Part shown: positions 25,034 through 34,452 of the stretch, piece by piece | Numbering within the stretch: position 1 is the first letter of the stretch | Layout: each line of letters opens with the position of its first letter | NCBI GenBank assembly: GCA_964450495.1 | Contig: CAYVFU010000014.1 | Span: 1 to 64,000, forward strand | Reading direction: 5' to 3' | From: CALFUK01 sp964450495 | Lineage (GTDB): Bacteria; Bacteroidota; Bacteroidia; Chitinophagales; Saprospiraceae | DNA: 64,000 bases | Program-made: the position numbers and the translations under genes | The notes under the pieces: generated by a model | What the model was told of the DNA's origin: nothing | The model's database searches: none | What the model saw: only the letters and a program-made list of their open reading frames with translations

Positions 25034-26260
25034 ATGAGCAAGTACCGAAGAAAATTCATCAAAGAATCATTGCTTGCATCGGCTTCATTTACCTTAGGGA
25101 CAAATATTACTTTTTGGGAAAACATCCCAGAAGGATTACAATTGCTGGGCTTAGATTATGGTACAGAAGATCAATTTCCAGGCAAAAGTAGTTTGATGAC
25201 AGTGCTTAATGATCGGCCTATTAATATGGAAACGCCTGCTCATTTATTGAAAGATAACTTGACACCTAACGAGTTATTTTTTGTGCGAAATAATGGTTTA
25301 CCTCCTAGTGATATAGACATTGACAAATGGACCTTGACTATTGCTGGAGAATCTGCTGTAAAAAATAAAAGCTTCACGTTAAAAGAACTCAAGTCGAAGT
25401 TTGAAAATGTTAGTTATAATATAACCTTAGAATGTGGAGGCAATGGAAGAAAAGAATTCAGTCCACCCGCAAAGGGAAATCAGTGGAGTGTGGGTGCAGT
25501 TGGATGTGCGAAATGGACAGGCGTTAGATTAAAAGATGTTTTAAAAAATGTGGGCATTAAGTCCGATGCAAAATATATTGGCTATTACGGAGCTGATATC
25601 CATCTTTCTGGAGATCCAGAAAAAGACCCCATCTCTAGAGGAGTACCAATTGATAAAGCACTTATGGAAGAAAGCATGCTTGCTTGGTCAATGAATGATA
25701 AGCCACTTCCTTTATTAAATGGTTTTCCGCTTAGATTGGTATTTGGAGGCTTTCCTGCATCTTGCTCTGGGAAATGGCTTCATAAAATTGTCATTCGAAA
25801 TAAAGTGCATGATGGTCAAAAAATGGGAGGAGCATCATACCGCACGCCATGCAGTCCCGTCTCTCCAGGTGCGAAAGTGGCTGATGAAGACATGTGTATC
25901 ATTGAACGTATGCCCGTAAAGTCTCTGATCACCTCACCTAAAACAGGTGCTACCATCAAGCTTAATCAGGCACTCCCTATTGCCGGTCATGCGTGGACAT
26001 CTAGCAAGGAGATTGTTAAGGTTGAATATTCCATTGATTTTGGAGAACGGTGGCAAGAAGCTATCGTATCTGAAAGTACAAACAGATATGCTTGGCAACA
26101 TTTTGAGGCAAAGGTCAAATTTCCCAAACAAGGTTATTATGAAGTTTGGGCGAGAGCCACAGATTCTGAAGACAAGAGACAGCCCATGTTACTGCCTGGT
26201 TGGAACCCGAAAGGATATTTAAATAATGCTTGCCACCGAATCGCCATAAAAGTAGTTTAG
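25034..26260 (+). CDS. Molybdenum sulfite oxidase/dehydrogenase (SorA-like), Tat-type signal
   Basis: A 408-residue molybdopterin enzyme of the sulfite oxidase family. The Mo-ligating cysteine is C134 in TLECGGNGRKEF. The core extends to about 285 with DKALMEESMLAWSMND and FPLRLVFGG, and the Mo-co dimerisation domain is at about 290-408. The N-terminus YRRKFIKESLL resembles a twin-arginine signal (RRxFIK), so a periplasmic location is likely. It would oxidise sulfite to sulfate. The adjacent cytochrome c gene (1-nt gap) is the expected electron acceptor, as in SorAB sulfite dehydrogenases. Confidence 0.9.
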   Translation: MSKYRRKFIKESLLASASFTLGTNITFWENIPEGLQLLGLDYGTEDQFPGKSSLMTVLNDRPINMETPAHLLKDNLTPNELFFVRNNGLPPSDIDIDKWTLTIAGESAVKNKSFTLKELKSKFENVSYNITLECGGNGRKEFSPPAKGNQWSVGAVGCAKWTGVRLKDVLKNVGIKSDAKYIGYYGADIHLSGDPEKDPISRGVPIDKALMEESMLAWSMNDKPLPLLNGFPLRLVFGGFPASCSGKWLHKIVIRNKVHDGQKMGGASYRTPCSPVSPGAKVADEDMCIIERMPVKSLITSPKTGATIKLNQALPIAGHAWTSSKEIVKVEYSIDFGERWQEAIVSESTNRYAWQHFEAKVKFPKQGYYEVWARATDSEDKRQPMLLPGWNPKGYLNNACHRIAIKVV

Positions 26261-26261
26261 C

Positions 26262-26786
26262 ATGGATCTACGTGGTAACAACTCTTATGATCTTTGGAGG
26301 CTATTTATCGGCCTTATCAATGCGATGACATTTTTAATCATTCTAGTATTCATGTATGCTCTACTTCAGGACCACATTCATGCATATATAAGTAAACCAC
26401 GATTTTCAAAGGAACAATCAGAGAAAATTGCAGATCGTCGAGGCAGAGTGAGTCAGCAACAACAAGTTGAGGGTTTAGATTTAATAAAAAATGGCATTCA
26501 CGTCCACACTGGGTTAATAGCAGATGAAAACCTTGAATTGATAATCGGCAAATGTACGCCCTGTCACTCAGCAAAGTTAATTACACAAAACAGAGCTACC
26601 AGAACTGGATGGAAAAACATGCTCGTTTGGATGCAAGAAACTCAAGGGCTTCCAGATTTGGGCAAAGATGAACCTTTAGTGCTGAATTATTTGGCAAAAC
26701 ACTATGCCCCTACAGAAGTCGGCCGACGAGAAAATCTAGACATCGGAGCCATTGAATGGTATATTCTGAACCTTGACGATAGATAA
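26262..26786 (+). CDS. Membrane-anchored monohaem cytochrome c (sulfite dehydrogenase partner)
   Basis: A 174-residue protein with one N-terminal membrane helix (about 14-36) and a single haem c site C98-T-P-C101-H102. The region after the site (WKNMLVWMQETQGLP) offers methionines as possible sixth ligands. The closing QxxxxxYLAKHYAP...WYILNLDD is typical of SorB-like cytochromes. It is placed 1 nt after the sulfite oxidase, so it is probably its electron acceptor, passing electrons to the respiratory chain. Confidence 0.87.
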   Translation: MDLRGNNSYDLWRLFIGLINAMTFLIILVFMYALLQDHIHAYISKPRFSKEQSEKIADRRGRVSQQQQVEGLDLIKNGIHVHTGLIADENLELIIGKCTPCHSAKLITQNRATRTGWKNMLVWMQETQGLPDLGKDEPLVLNYLAKHYAPTEVGRRENLDIGAIEWYILNLDDR

Positions 26787-26821
26787 GTCGTTAAATTGAA
26801 CGTACTACAAAACTCTCTATA

Positions 26822-27283
26822 ATGACTAATAATGACGTCCTCCGAAAAATCAGATACACCTTTGATTATAATGATGATAAAATGATCAAGCTATTTGGTT
26901 TAGGAAATTTAGAGGTCACTCGTGCTCAGATTAGCGATTGGCTAAAACGCGAGGAGGATGAAGATTATAAAAACATCTACGACAAACAATTGGCTCATTT
27001 TCTAAATGGTTTTATCGTGGACAAAAGAGGAGCTCGTGAAGGACCACCGATGAAAGCAGAGAAATCGATCAACAACAACATTATACTTAGAAAACTAAAG
27101 ATTGCTTTAAACTTGAAAGCTGAAGACATGGTCAGTATTTTCAGTAATGCCGACATGCATGTGAGCAAGCATGAAATCAGTGCGTTTTTCCGGAAACCTG
27201 AGCAAAAGCAATACAGACAATGTAAAGACCAGTTTTTAAGGAATTTTTTAATGGGAATGCAACTGAAACACAGGCCAGAGTAG
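26822..27283 (+). CDS. DUF1456 (YehS) family protein
   Basis: A 153-residue protein with two copies of the DUF1456 helical repeat: NNDVLRKIRYTFDYNDDKMIKLFGL with ISDWLKREED at about 2-45, and NNIILRKLKIALNLKAEDMVSIF with EISAFFRKPEQ at about 85-130. Both are followed by the F-L-NG-F or F-L-GM stretch. E. coli YehS is similar in length. The molecular function is unknown. It follows the cytochrome gene by 35 nt, so it may ride on the sulfur operon, but there is no functional reason to link it. Confidence 0.9.
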   Translation: MTNNDVLRKIRYTFDYNDDKMIKLFGLGNLEVTRAQISDWLKREEDEDYKNIYDKQLAHFLNGFIVDKRGAREGPPMKAEKSINNNIILRKLKIALNLKAEDMVSIFSNADMHVSKHEISAFFRKPEQKQYRQCKDQFLRNFLMGMQLKHRPE

Positions 27284-27827
27284 TTCTTATTGACATCTTA
27301 CATAATGTATTTAGGCACAAGCACTTTCCTGACATGGTCTAAAATCATATGTCATGCGGTATTTATTTTCCCAAAATCTAGTCTCTTTCAGTGATGCCTG
27401 GCATCGCCCTCCAAAGGCGAAATATTGCTTATAAAATTACTTGATATTGCAACAAAATTATTTACCGAAATCTGACTACAATCCAACATATTTTACACCC
27501 AATATTCATATTACCCTGATTTCTAATATGTTATTAATGTTACTAACAAGCTGTGGATAACTATTAAAATCTAAAGTCCTCATATTAGGTTTTTTTTTCA
27601 TTTATTTGTGACACGATAATGATCGACTTCTTTCCAATTTTTGACAATGATTTAATCCGAAAAGGATAATTTTAACAAGTTCAATTTGAGAGTCGTACAT
27701 ATTAAATTTAGATATATATATAAATATTTGTAATTTAACAGCCGAAGAATTTTTATATCAAAACAAAAGTAAGATATTAGAGATTCTTTATATGTGAGAA
27801 ACGAATAATCATCATAACCTCCAGACA
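27284..27827. other. Long gene-free leader before nrdBA
   Basis: No gene is supported in this 544-base, very AT-rich stretch. It holds a short GGCATCGCC...GGCG fragment (about 27397-27421) resembling part of the 18.7-kb repeat, a perfect DnaA box (27552-27560), and a run of alternating TA (about 27711-27725). It probably carries the nrd promoter and control sites. No convincing NrdR box could be found by eye. Confidence 0.6.
27552..27560 (-). promoter_or_regulatory. Perfect DnaA box upstream of nrdBA
   Basis: TGTGGATAA is the exact reverse complement of the DnaA box TTATCCACA, about 270 bp before nrdB. In E. coli DnaA directly regulates nrdAB, so a regulatory role is possible. A single 9-mer may also be chance in AT-rich DNA. 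Confidence 0.45.
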
Positions 27828-28814
27828 ATGAGTAAGAGCCCAGTTGCAGAAGAACCTATCTTAGTTGACAATCCAAACAGATTTGTATTGTTCCCAATTC
27901 AACACGACGATATTTGGAATTTTTACAAGAAATGTGAAGCAAGTTTTTGGACTGCTGAAGAGATAGATTTACATCAGGATATCACGGACTGGGAAACCAA
28001 ATTGAACGATGACGAAAAACATTTTATCAAACATGTTTTAGCATTCTTTGCAGCAAGCGATGGAATAGTGAATGAGAATCTTGCGGAGAATATGGTCAAT
28101 GAAGTCCAATACACAGAAGCAAAGTTCTTTTATGGATTTCAGATCATGATGGAGAATATTCATTCAGAAACTTATTCACTTCTTATAGACACATACATAA
28201 AAGATTCCAAAGAGAAAGATTACCTTTTCAATGCTATAGAAAATTTACAATGCGTCAAAGAAAAAGCAGAATGGGCGTTCAAGTGGATTGACAATGGATC
28301 ATTTGCAGAGCGCTTAATTGCATTCGCCGTGGTTGAAGGTATTTTCTTTTCAGGATCATTCTGTTCGATATTTTGGCTTAAGAAAAGAGGACTTATGCCA
28401 GGATTATCTTTTTCAAATGAATTAATATCTAGAGATGAAGGAATGCATTGCGATTTTGCATGCTTACTCTATAGCGATCATATTAAGAATAAACTTCCTA
28501 AGCAAACTATACAAGACATAATCATGGATGCAGTTAAGATGGAACAAGAATTTGTTTCAGATGCCTTACCTGTCAATTTGATTGGTATGAACTCTACCAT
28601 GATGTGTCAATATATTGAGTTCGTCGCAGATCGATTACTTGCACAATTGGGTAATGATAAGGTCTATAATGTCGAAAATCCATTCCCTTGGATGGATCTA
28701 ATCTCGCTACAAGGGAAAACCAACTTTTTTGAGAAGCGGGTCGGAGATTATCAAAAATCTGGAGTACTTGCAGACAAAGACAAACAAATCTTTAGTCTCG
28801 ACGAAGATTTCTAG
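27828..28814 (+). CDS. nrdB: Ribonucleotide reductase class Ia small subunit
   Basis: A 328-residue R2 protein that holds the di-iron-tyrosyl radical cofactor for NrdA. Iron ligands and the radical tyrosine are visible: D78 in FFAASDGIVNENL, E109 and H112 in ENIHSETY with Y116 as the radical residue, a further Glu in VVEGIFFSGSF, and Glu/His in SRDEGMHCDFA. The C-terminal tail ends FSLDEDF, the usual NrdA-docking peptide type. It lies 95 nt before nrdA. Confidence 0.97.
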   Translation: MSKSPVAEEPILVDNPNRFVLFPIQHDDIWNFYKKCEASFWTAEEIDLHQDITDWETKLNDDEKHFIKHVLAFFAASDGIVNENLAENMVNEVQYTEAKFFYGFQIMMENIHSETYSLLIDTYIKDSKEKDYLFNAIENLQCVKEKAEWAFKWIDNGSFAERLIAFAVVEGIFFSGSFCSIFWLKKRGLMPGLSFSNELISRDEGMHCDFACLLYSDHIKNKLPKQTIQDIIMDAVKMEQEFVSDALPVNLIGMNSTMMCQYIEFVADRLLAQLGNDKVYNVENPFPWMDLISLQGKTNFFEKRVGDYQKSGVLADKDKQIFSLDEDF

Positions 28815-28909
28815 AAATTTATTTTTAGGAAACTCGCTCAAAAACACTCAGGTCTCTTAATAAGGCTAAGGCTCAGTAACCTTATTACTAAAACAAAAAA
28901 TGTAACACA

Positions 28910-31282
28910 TTGCCCATGAAAGTAATGAAACGCAGCGGTAAAACCGAAGATGTCAGCTTCGACAAAATTACCGGACGTATTAAAAAACTCTGCTACGGCT
29001 TGGATCCCAAGTACATAGATCCAATCGAAATATCTAAAAAAGTCATCCAGGGATTATTTGACGGTGTTAAAACTACGGAACTAGACAACTTAGCTGCTGA
29101 GACTGCAGCAACAATGTCAACAAAACACCCTGACTTTGCACAGCTTGCTGCGCGAATAGCAATCTCTAACTTACATAAGAATACTAAGAAATCTTTTTCT
29201 GAGACTATGGTCGATTTATACAATTATATCGATCCTAAAACCGGAGAAAAGGCTGGGCTCATCAGTGATGATTTGCTAGCAATAATCAAACGATACGGAG
29301 AGGACATAGATTCCGCTGTAATCTACGATAGAGATTATAATTTTGATTACTTCGGTTTCAAAACTCTAGAGCGTTCATATTTACTGCGCATGGATGGTCA
29401 AGTTGTAGAACGACCACAACACATGTTGATGAGAGCTGCTTTAGGCATTCATGCTGATGATATAGAATCAGCTTTCGAAACATATAATTACATGTCCGAA
29501 AAGTGGTTCATTCATGCGACACCTACCCTATTTAATGCTGGTACGCCCAAACCACAATTATCTTCTTGTTTCCTACTGACAGCTACAGAAGATAGTATAT
29601 CTGGAATATTCGAAACCTTAACACGTTGTGCTAAGATTTCTCAATCTGCTGGTGGAATTGGACTTAGCATACATAATATAAGAGCGAAGGGCAGTTACAT
29701 AAAAGGTACAGGAGGCACATCTAATGGTATAATACCGATGCTCAAAGTATTTAACGATACAGCACGATACGTAGACCAAGGTGGAGGAAAAAGGAAAGGA
29801 GCATTTGCAGTTTATCTTGAGCCTTGGCATGCTGACATTTATGATTTCCTTGATTTGAAAAAGAATCATGGTAAAGAAGAAATGAGAGCCAGAGACTTAT
29901 TCTACGCTATGTGGATTTCAGATCTCTTCATGGAGCGTGTTAAAGCAGATGGCGAATGGTCATTATTTTGTCCAAATGAAGCAAAAGGTTTGCACGAAGT
30001 GTATGGTGATGAATTTAAAAAGCTGTACACAAAATATGAGTCTGAAGGACTAGCGCGTAAAACTATCAAAGCGCAAGACTTATGGTTCTCTATTTTAGAG
30101 TCTCAGATTGAAACAGGCACTCCATACATCTTATATAAAGATGCGTGTAATGAGAAATCAAACCAAAAAAACCTAGGTACGATTAAATCCTCAAACCTAT
30201 GTACTGAGATCGTAGAGTACACTTCACATGATGAAGTAGCTGTGTGTAACTTAGCTTCAATTTCTTTAGCTAAGTTTGTTGAAAACGGTGTATTTGATTT
30301 CGATAAACTCTATGAAGTGTCCAGAGTTGTCACTCGAAATTTGAATAAAGTTATTGACATAAATTACTATCCAGTTAAAGAAGCGGAGAATTCCAATATG
30401 AGACATCGACCAATTGGAATTGGTGTGCAAGGTTTGGCAGATGCATTTCTGAAAATGCGCTTCCCATTTGATAGTGATGAAGCGAAACAACTCAATAAAG
30501 ATATTTTTGAAACGATCTATTTCGCAGCTTGCACTGAATCTGCAGAGTTAGCAGTGAAAGAAGGTCCATACCAGACATTCGAAGGCTCACCAGCAAGTAA
30601 AGGAATTTTACAATTTGATATGTGGAATGTAAAACCTTCGGACAGATGGCAATGGGATGAACTAAAAGAAAAGATCAAAGCAACGGGAATGAGAAACAGT
30701 CTGTTACTTGCGCCTATGCCAACAGCATCTACCTCTCAGATTTTAGGAAACAATGAGTGCTTTGAACCATACACAGCAAACATTTATTCTAGACGAACTT
30801 TATCCGGCGAGTACATCATTATCAACAAACATTTATTGCATGATTTGATCAAATTAGATCTGTGGGATGAAGACATGAAAGAGCAATTGATGGCTGCCAA
30901 TGGTTCTATACAAGAAATAGAAGGAATACCAGAGGAGTTAAAAAATCTTTATAAGACTGTCTGGGAATTGAGTCAAAAAGTAATAATTGATATGGCCGCA
31001 GAGAGAGGAGCTTTTATCTGCCAAAGTCAGAGCCTCAATTTGTTTGTGGAAAATCCAAATTTTGGAAAACTATCTTCAATGCACTTTTACGGATGGCAGA
31101 AAGGTTTAAAAACTGGTATGTATTATCTGAGATCAAAAGCTGCTGTTGATCCGATTAAATTTACACTTAGTCAGAAGCACCAGCGTAAATTTGCAGGAAA
31201 CGAAGAAGTGGAAGAAACTCAAGAAGTACCTGATGGAGAAGTGTGTTCTATGGAAGAGGGTTGTTTGATGTGCGGTAGTTAG
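28910..31282 (+). CDS. nrdA: Ribonucleotide reductase class Ia large subunit
   Basis: A 790-residue R1 protein that reduces ribonucleoside diphosphates. An N-terminal ATP-cone (1-about 92) gives overall activity control. Active-site residues are C220 in LSSCFLL, N429, C431 and E433 in NLCTEI, and C446 in AVCNLAS. A paired C-terminal Cys (EEGCLMCGS) shuttles electrons from thioredoxin or glutaredoxin. Length matches class Ia enzymes. It forms an operon with nrdB and ends at a strong bidirectional terminator (31301-31339). Confidence 0.98.
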   Translation: MPMKVMKRSGKTEDVSFDKITGRIKKLCYGLDPKYIDPIEISKKVIQGLFDGVKTTELDNLAAETAATMSTKHPDFAQLAARIAISNLHKNTKKSFSETMVDLYNYIDPKTGEKAGLISDDLLAIIKRYGEDIDSAVIYDRDYNFDYFGFKTLERSYLLRMDGQVVERPQHMLMRAALGIHADDIESAFETYNYMSEKWFIHATPTLFNAGTPKPQLSSCFLLTATEDSISGIFETLTRCAKISQSAGGIGLSIHNIRAKGSYIKGTGGTSNGIIPMLKVFNDTARYVDQGGGKRKGAFAVYLEPWHADIYDFLDLKKNHGKEEMRARDLFYAMWISDLFMERVKADGEWSLFCPNEAKGLHEVYGDEFKKLYTKYESEGLARKTIKAQDLWFSILESQIETGTPYILYKDACNEKSNQKNLGTIKSSNLCTEIVEYTSHDEVAVCNLASISLAKFVENGVFDFDKLYEVSRVVTRNLNKVIDINYYPVKEAENSNMRHRPIGIGVQGLADAFLKMRFPFDSDEAKQLNKDIFETIYFAACTESAELAVKEGPYQTFEGSPASKGILQFDMWNVKPSDRWQWDELKEKIKATGMRNSLLLAPMPTASTSQILGNNECFEPYTANIYSRRTLSGEYIIINKHLLHDLIKLDLWDEDMKEQLMAANGSIQEIEGIPEELKNLYKTVWELSQKVIIDMAAERGAFICQSQSLNLFVENPNFGKLSSMHFYGWQKGLKTGMYYLRSKAAVDPIKFTLSQKHQRKFAGNEEVEETQEVPDGEVCSMEEGCLMCGS

Positions 31283-31300
31283 ATCCGAAATACATGAAAT

Positions 31301-31339
31301 AAAAAATGGAAGGCCCAGTAACTGAGCCTTCCATTTTTT
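31301..31339. terminator. Bidirectional intrinsic terminator between nrdA and the HhH gene
   Basis: A 14-bp perfect stem (AAAAAATGGAAGGC pairing with GCCTTCCATTTTTT) closes an 11-nt loop with further CAG/CTG pairing. The A and T tracts serve both convergent transcripts. Confidence 0.92.
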
Positions 31340-33541
31340 TTATATTCTATCCTGAAGTTTTTTCAGTTCTGCATGCTTTCCGGCATTAGCCAATGCTGCC
31401 TGTTTTGCCCAGTGCGTTGGATCAGCTAAACCATATCTAGCACCAGCATTTTCTAGGATTTTTTTCAATTTAGTTTTAGAAGCTTTTGCTAAATCAGCCA
31501 AAGTCTCCACACCTGCCTTTTTCAATAATGATTCAATCTTTGGCCCTATACCTTCTACAATTTTTAAATCAGAAGTATCTATGGGTTTTATGATTCCCAT
31601 CTTGGTCAGTACTTTTTCAGCCTTTGAATCAGATCCATCATTCTTTTGAAAATCAATAAGCTTAGTCCAGTGTCCTTTGGATGCGAAACTAGCCTGTTTT
31701 GACCATGTCTTCACATCAATAATTTTGTATTTATCTCCGTGCTTGTCTAGAATCCCTCTTAATTCACCAGGCGAGAATGATGCTAAATCGGACCAGCTTT
31801 TAATGCCTTCCTTAAGCAATAGGCTATTCATTTTGGGGCCAATACCTTCGATCAGTTCAAAATTATCACTCTTCAACTTATTGTTGAGTTTAATATTCAG
31901 TTTCTTAGTAGATGATTTAGAAGTACTGGCTTTTGACTTAGTTTTCGATTTTGTCTTTTTGGTTTTCTTAACTACTTTACCTCCGTCTAAATCATCTTGT
32001 AGTTTAGCTAATCGAGTCCAGTGATTACCAGCTGCAAGTTTCGCTTGTCGAGTCCAAGTAGATGGGTCAACATGTGCAAATCCTTTTTGTGAAGACAATA
32101 ATTCTTTTAACTGACCAGGCGATTTGGCAGCTAAATCTGCCCAAGATTTAATTCCTTTCTTTTTCAATAGAGCTGCAGCTTTTGGTCCTATACCTTCTAT
32201 TGCTGTTAAATCACCTTCTTTGATTTTAGAAAATTTACCTTCTTTAGCTGGTTTAAACCCTGATGTTACTTTGTTCTTTTTAGCCGCAGCAGATGATATA
32301 CTTTTGGGTTTCACCTTTGGTGCTTTACCAGATTTCCCAAGTTTTGAACTTGATGGTTTAGTTTTTACCTTTTTTCCTTTCTCCGTTTTTTTAGAAGCTT
32401 TTACTTTAGACTTTTCCTTTTTTTTCTCTCCTTTTATTTTCTTAGACGTTTTCTTATTTTGCTTCGTTGCTGACTTTTTACCCGATTTTTTCTTAATTCG
32501 CGCCCCCCCTTGTTGCACAATAATTGCTGAAGAAGCTATTTTGTTTTGTTCAGCTGTCTCATAAGATTTACCTTTTATTAGTGCTAATTCTGCTTCAAGA
32601 GATAATATGCGTTGTTTTAGTACTTCGTCTGATGTTTTATATTGACCTTCTTCAGCTTCATATTCTTTGCCTTTAGCTAGAGCTAACTCAGCTTCAGTTT
32701 CCAACAATTGCTTCCGAAGATCGCTATAAGTGCTTTCTGTATTATCCAATTCTTCAGACTCGTATTCTTTACCTTTTAATAGGGCAAGTTCACCTTCTGT
32801 CTCCAACAATCGTTTTCGGAGATTCGTAATTGTACTATCTTCTAAACCTGCTTCATTTTCTTCGTACTCTTTGCCTTTAGCTAAAGCCAAATCTGCTTCT
32901 AATTCAGTGATGCGGCGTCTTAACTGCTCGTTTTCCTTCGAATTGTCTAGCTTGGCATGCATATCAACTTGTTCTTGCAATTTCCCTTTTGCCAAACTCA
33001 ATTCAGATTGTGTTGACAGCAGTTGCTGGCGCAGTTCAGCCATATCAGAGTGAGATCTTGCGGACTCACCCACAACATCATTTGGAGCAGCAACGCTTTG
33101 AGCTAACTCTTCTGATTTTGCTTTTTCTATTAAGAGCTCTTGTTCGAGGTCAGCTATTTTGGAGTGAAGAGCATCTATTTCTACATGCTTAGCTTCTGTA
33201 TCTACGTCACTGTTTGCTATACCTGATGCAATTTTTGAGTTAGATTCATTTAATTTCTTATTTAAGGTTGCTATTTCTTGCTCATAACTTAATTTCTCAT
33301 TGTCTGATAGATTCGAGTTAGTTTGTGCTTGGAGGCTTTCTTCAAGCTGGGCTTTGTATTGACTAGCATCAGCCTCTAATGCTGCAAACCGCTTACTTTC
33401 TCTTAGTTGGTTTGACTCAAGATCACGAATCCGATTTTTGTAACTAGAAATCATTCTAGATCCGAAAAATAGGCCGAGTATAAATGGTAATATCCAAGGT
33501 AAGATCCAATGACAATCACAAAATGAAAACAATATTAGCAT
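31340..33541 (-). CDS. Membrane-anchored coiled-coil protein with three helix-hairpin-helix repeats
   Basis: A 733-residue protein. A short N-terminal membrane segment (about 10-28, WILPWILPFILGLFFGS) leads to a long coiled coil (about 33-340). Within it a 30-40-residue unit ending in E-L-A-L-x-K-G-K-x-Y-E recurs about five times. A Lys/Ser-rich stretch follows (about 350-430). Three related modules then occur, each with a helix-hairpin-helix-like core (EGIGPKAAALLKKKGI, EGIGPKMNSLLLKEGI, EGIGPKIESLLKKAGV) and a trailing W-x-KQA segment, at about 430-540, 560-650 and 658-733. Such HhH cores in Bacteroidota resemble those fused to ribosomal L21 or DUF4332-type proteins. DNA or protein binding is possible, function unknown. 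It lies 9 nt downstream of an OmpA-like gene in one operon. Confidence 0.75.
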   Translation of the reverse strand: MLILFSFCDCHWILPWILPFILGLFFGSRMISSYKNRIRDLESNQLRESKRFAALEADASQYKAQLEESLQAQTNSNLSDNEKLSYEQEIATLNKKLNESNSKIASGIANSDVDTEAKHVEIDALHSKIADLEQELLIEKAKSEELAQSVAAPNDVVGESARSHSDMAELRQQLLSTQSELSLAKGKLQEQVDMHAKLDNSKENEQLRRRITELEADLALAKGKEYEENEAGLEDSTITNLRKRLLETEGELALLKGKEYESEELDNTESTYSDLRKQLLETEAELALAKGKEYEAEEGQYKTSDEVLKQRILSLEAELALIKGKSYETAEQNKIASSAIIVQQGGARIKKKSGKKSATKQNKKTSKKIKGEKKKEKSKVKASKKTEKGKKVKTKPSSSKLGKSGKAPKVKPKSISSAAAKKNKVTSGFKPAKEGKFSKIKEGDLTAIEGIGPKAAALLKKKGIKSWADLAAKSPGQLKELLSSQKGFAHVDPSTWTRQAKLAAGNHWTRLAKLQDDLDGGKVVKKTKKTKSKTKSKASTSKSSTKKLNIKLNNKLKSDNFELIEGIGPKMNSLLLKEGIKSWSDLASFSPGELRGILDKHGDKYKIIDVKTWSKQASFASKGHWTKLIDFQKNDGSDSKAEKVLTKMGIIKPIDTSDLKIVEGIGPKIESLLKKAGVETLADLAKASKTKLKKILENAGARYGLADPTHWAKQAALANAGKHAELKKLQDRI

Positions 33542-33550
33542 GAATAAAAA

Positions 33551-34306
33551 TTATGATTTAGTAATAGTTACTTCAACTCTGTTTAAAGATTGTTCATTCG
33601 AGGAATTGCTCTCATTCTCACCTTTAGATATCGTAATTAGTCTTTCAAGGGACACACCTTTATCAAGAAAATAAGATTTCATTTGATCAGCATATCTATA
33701 TCCTCGTATAATATTATCCTTTTGACTCCCTTGACTATCAGTATGTCCAATTATTCTGATTTTGTCTTTCGAATTTTTAGTATGCTCTGCTACTTCTTCA
33801 ATATGAGACATTATTGATGGAGAATCTATAAACTGATCTTTATTCAAATAGAATACTGCTGAAGCCAATGAATTTTGTTGAACAACTTTACCTTCGACTA
33901 AGACGTCTAATTTTGTACGCGATTTACATCCCTCAAACTCTGTGTCATCCAGTTCTTCCACATCAATAAGTATGTTTTCTTCCGGAAGCAGTCCATTGAA
34001 TAGTGCTTTAACAGAAATCGCTCTATTTCTTCCTAATTCTTGATCTGTGGATTCATTTGGGTTGAATTGACCTGTAATACGAAGCGTATTGTCATTTCCA
34101 AGTGCAGAAAGTAAAGAATCTCTATAGGATGTCCAGTTTTCACAGGTCATTACAGTTGGATGTGACCACTCAAAACACAATGGACATTCTTTGTCTGACA
34201 CCCCTTCAGGAAGGGCGGTTGAAGGTTTACAATGTTTATAATCCGTCCAATATTTCCACCCTAGGGCGAGCCAAGCAAGCAAAGCTATATAGCCGAGTAT
34301 TCTCAT
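33551..34306 (-). CDS. OmpA-like protein with two OmpA-type domains
   Basis: A 251-residue protein with one N-terminal hydrophobic helix (MRILGYIALLAWLALGW) and a Cys-containing segment CPLCFEW. Two OmpA/MotB-like regions follow. The first (about 65-125) has ITGQFNPNESTDQELGRNRAISV in the place of the GHTD...RA motif and is degenerate. The second (about 150-251) has IIGHTDSQGSQKDN and a closing NRVEVTI. It probably binds peptidoglycan from an inner- or outer-membrane anchor. It is the first gene of the pair with the HhH coiled-coil protein. Confidence 0.78.
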   Translation of the reverse strand: MRILGYIALLAWLALGWKYWTDYKHCKPSTALPEGVSDKECPLCFEWSHPTVMTCENWTSYRDSLLSALGNDNTLRITGQFNPNESTDQELGRNRAISVKALFNGLLPEENILIDVEELDDTEFEGCKSRTKLDVLVEGKVVQQNSLASAVFYLNKDQFIDSPSIMSHIEEVAEHTKNSKDKIRIIGHTDSQGSQKDNIIRGYRYADQMKSYFLDKGVSLERLITISKGENESNSSNEQSLNRVEVTITKS

Positions 34307-34452
34307 GATGATCCTTAATACACTAAGATAAAGGAAATTAGTACAAACAAATTCCCATTACTTTATAAAAAATATGTGTATTTTTATAATAATCAAGTAT
34401 TGAGCCACTTTAATTAAATTAGAAAAACTTTACAATTTTCTAAATAAGGCTG

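Noticed and set aside
27700..27827. NrdR box before nrdB
   Set aside because: No sequence close to ACAcwAtATaTwGtgT could be found by eye; a position-weight scan would be needed.
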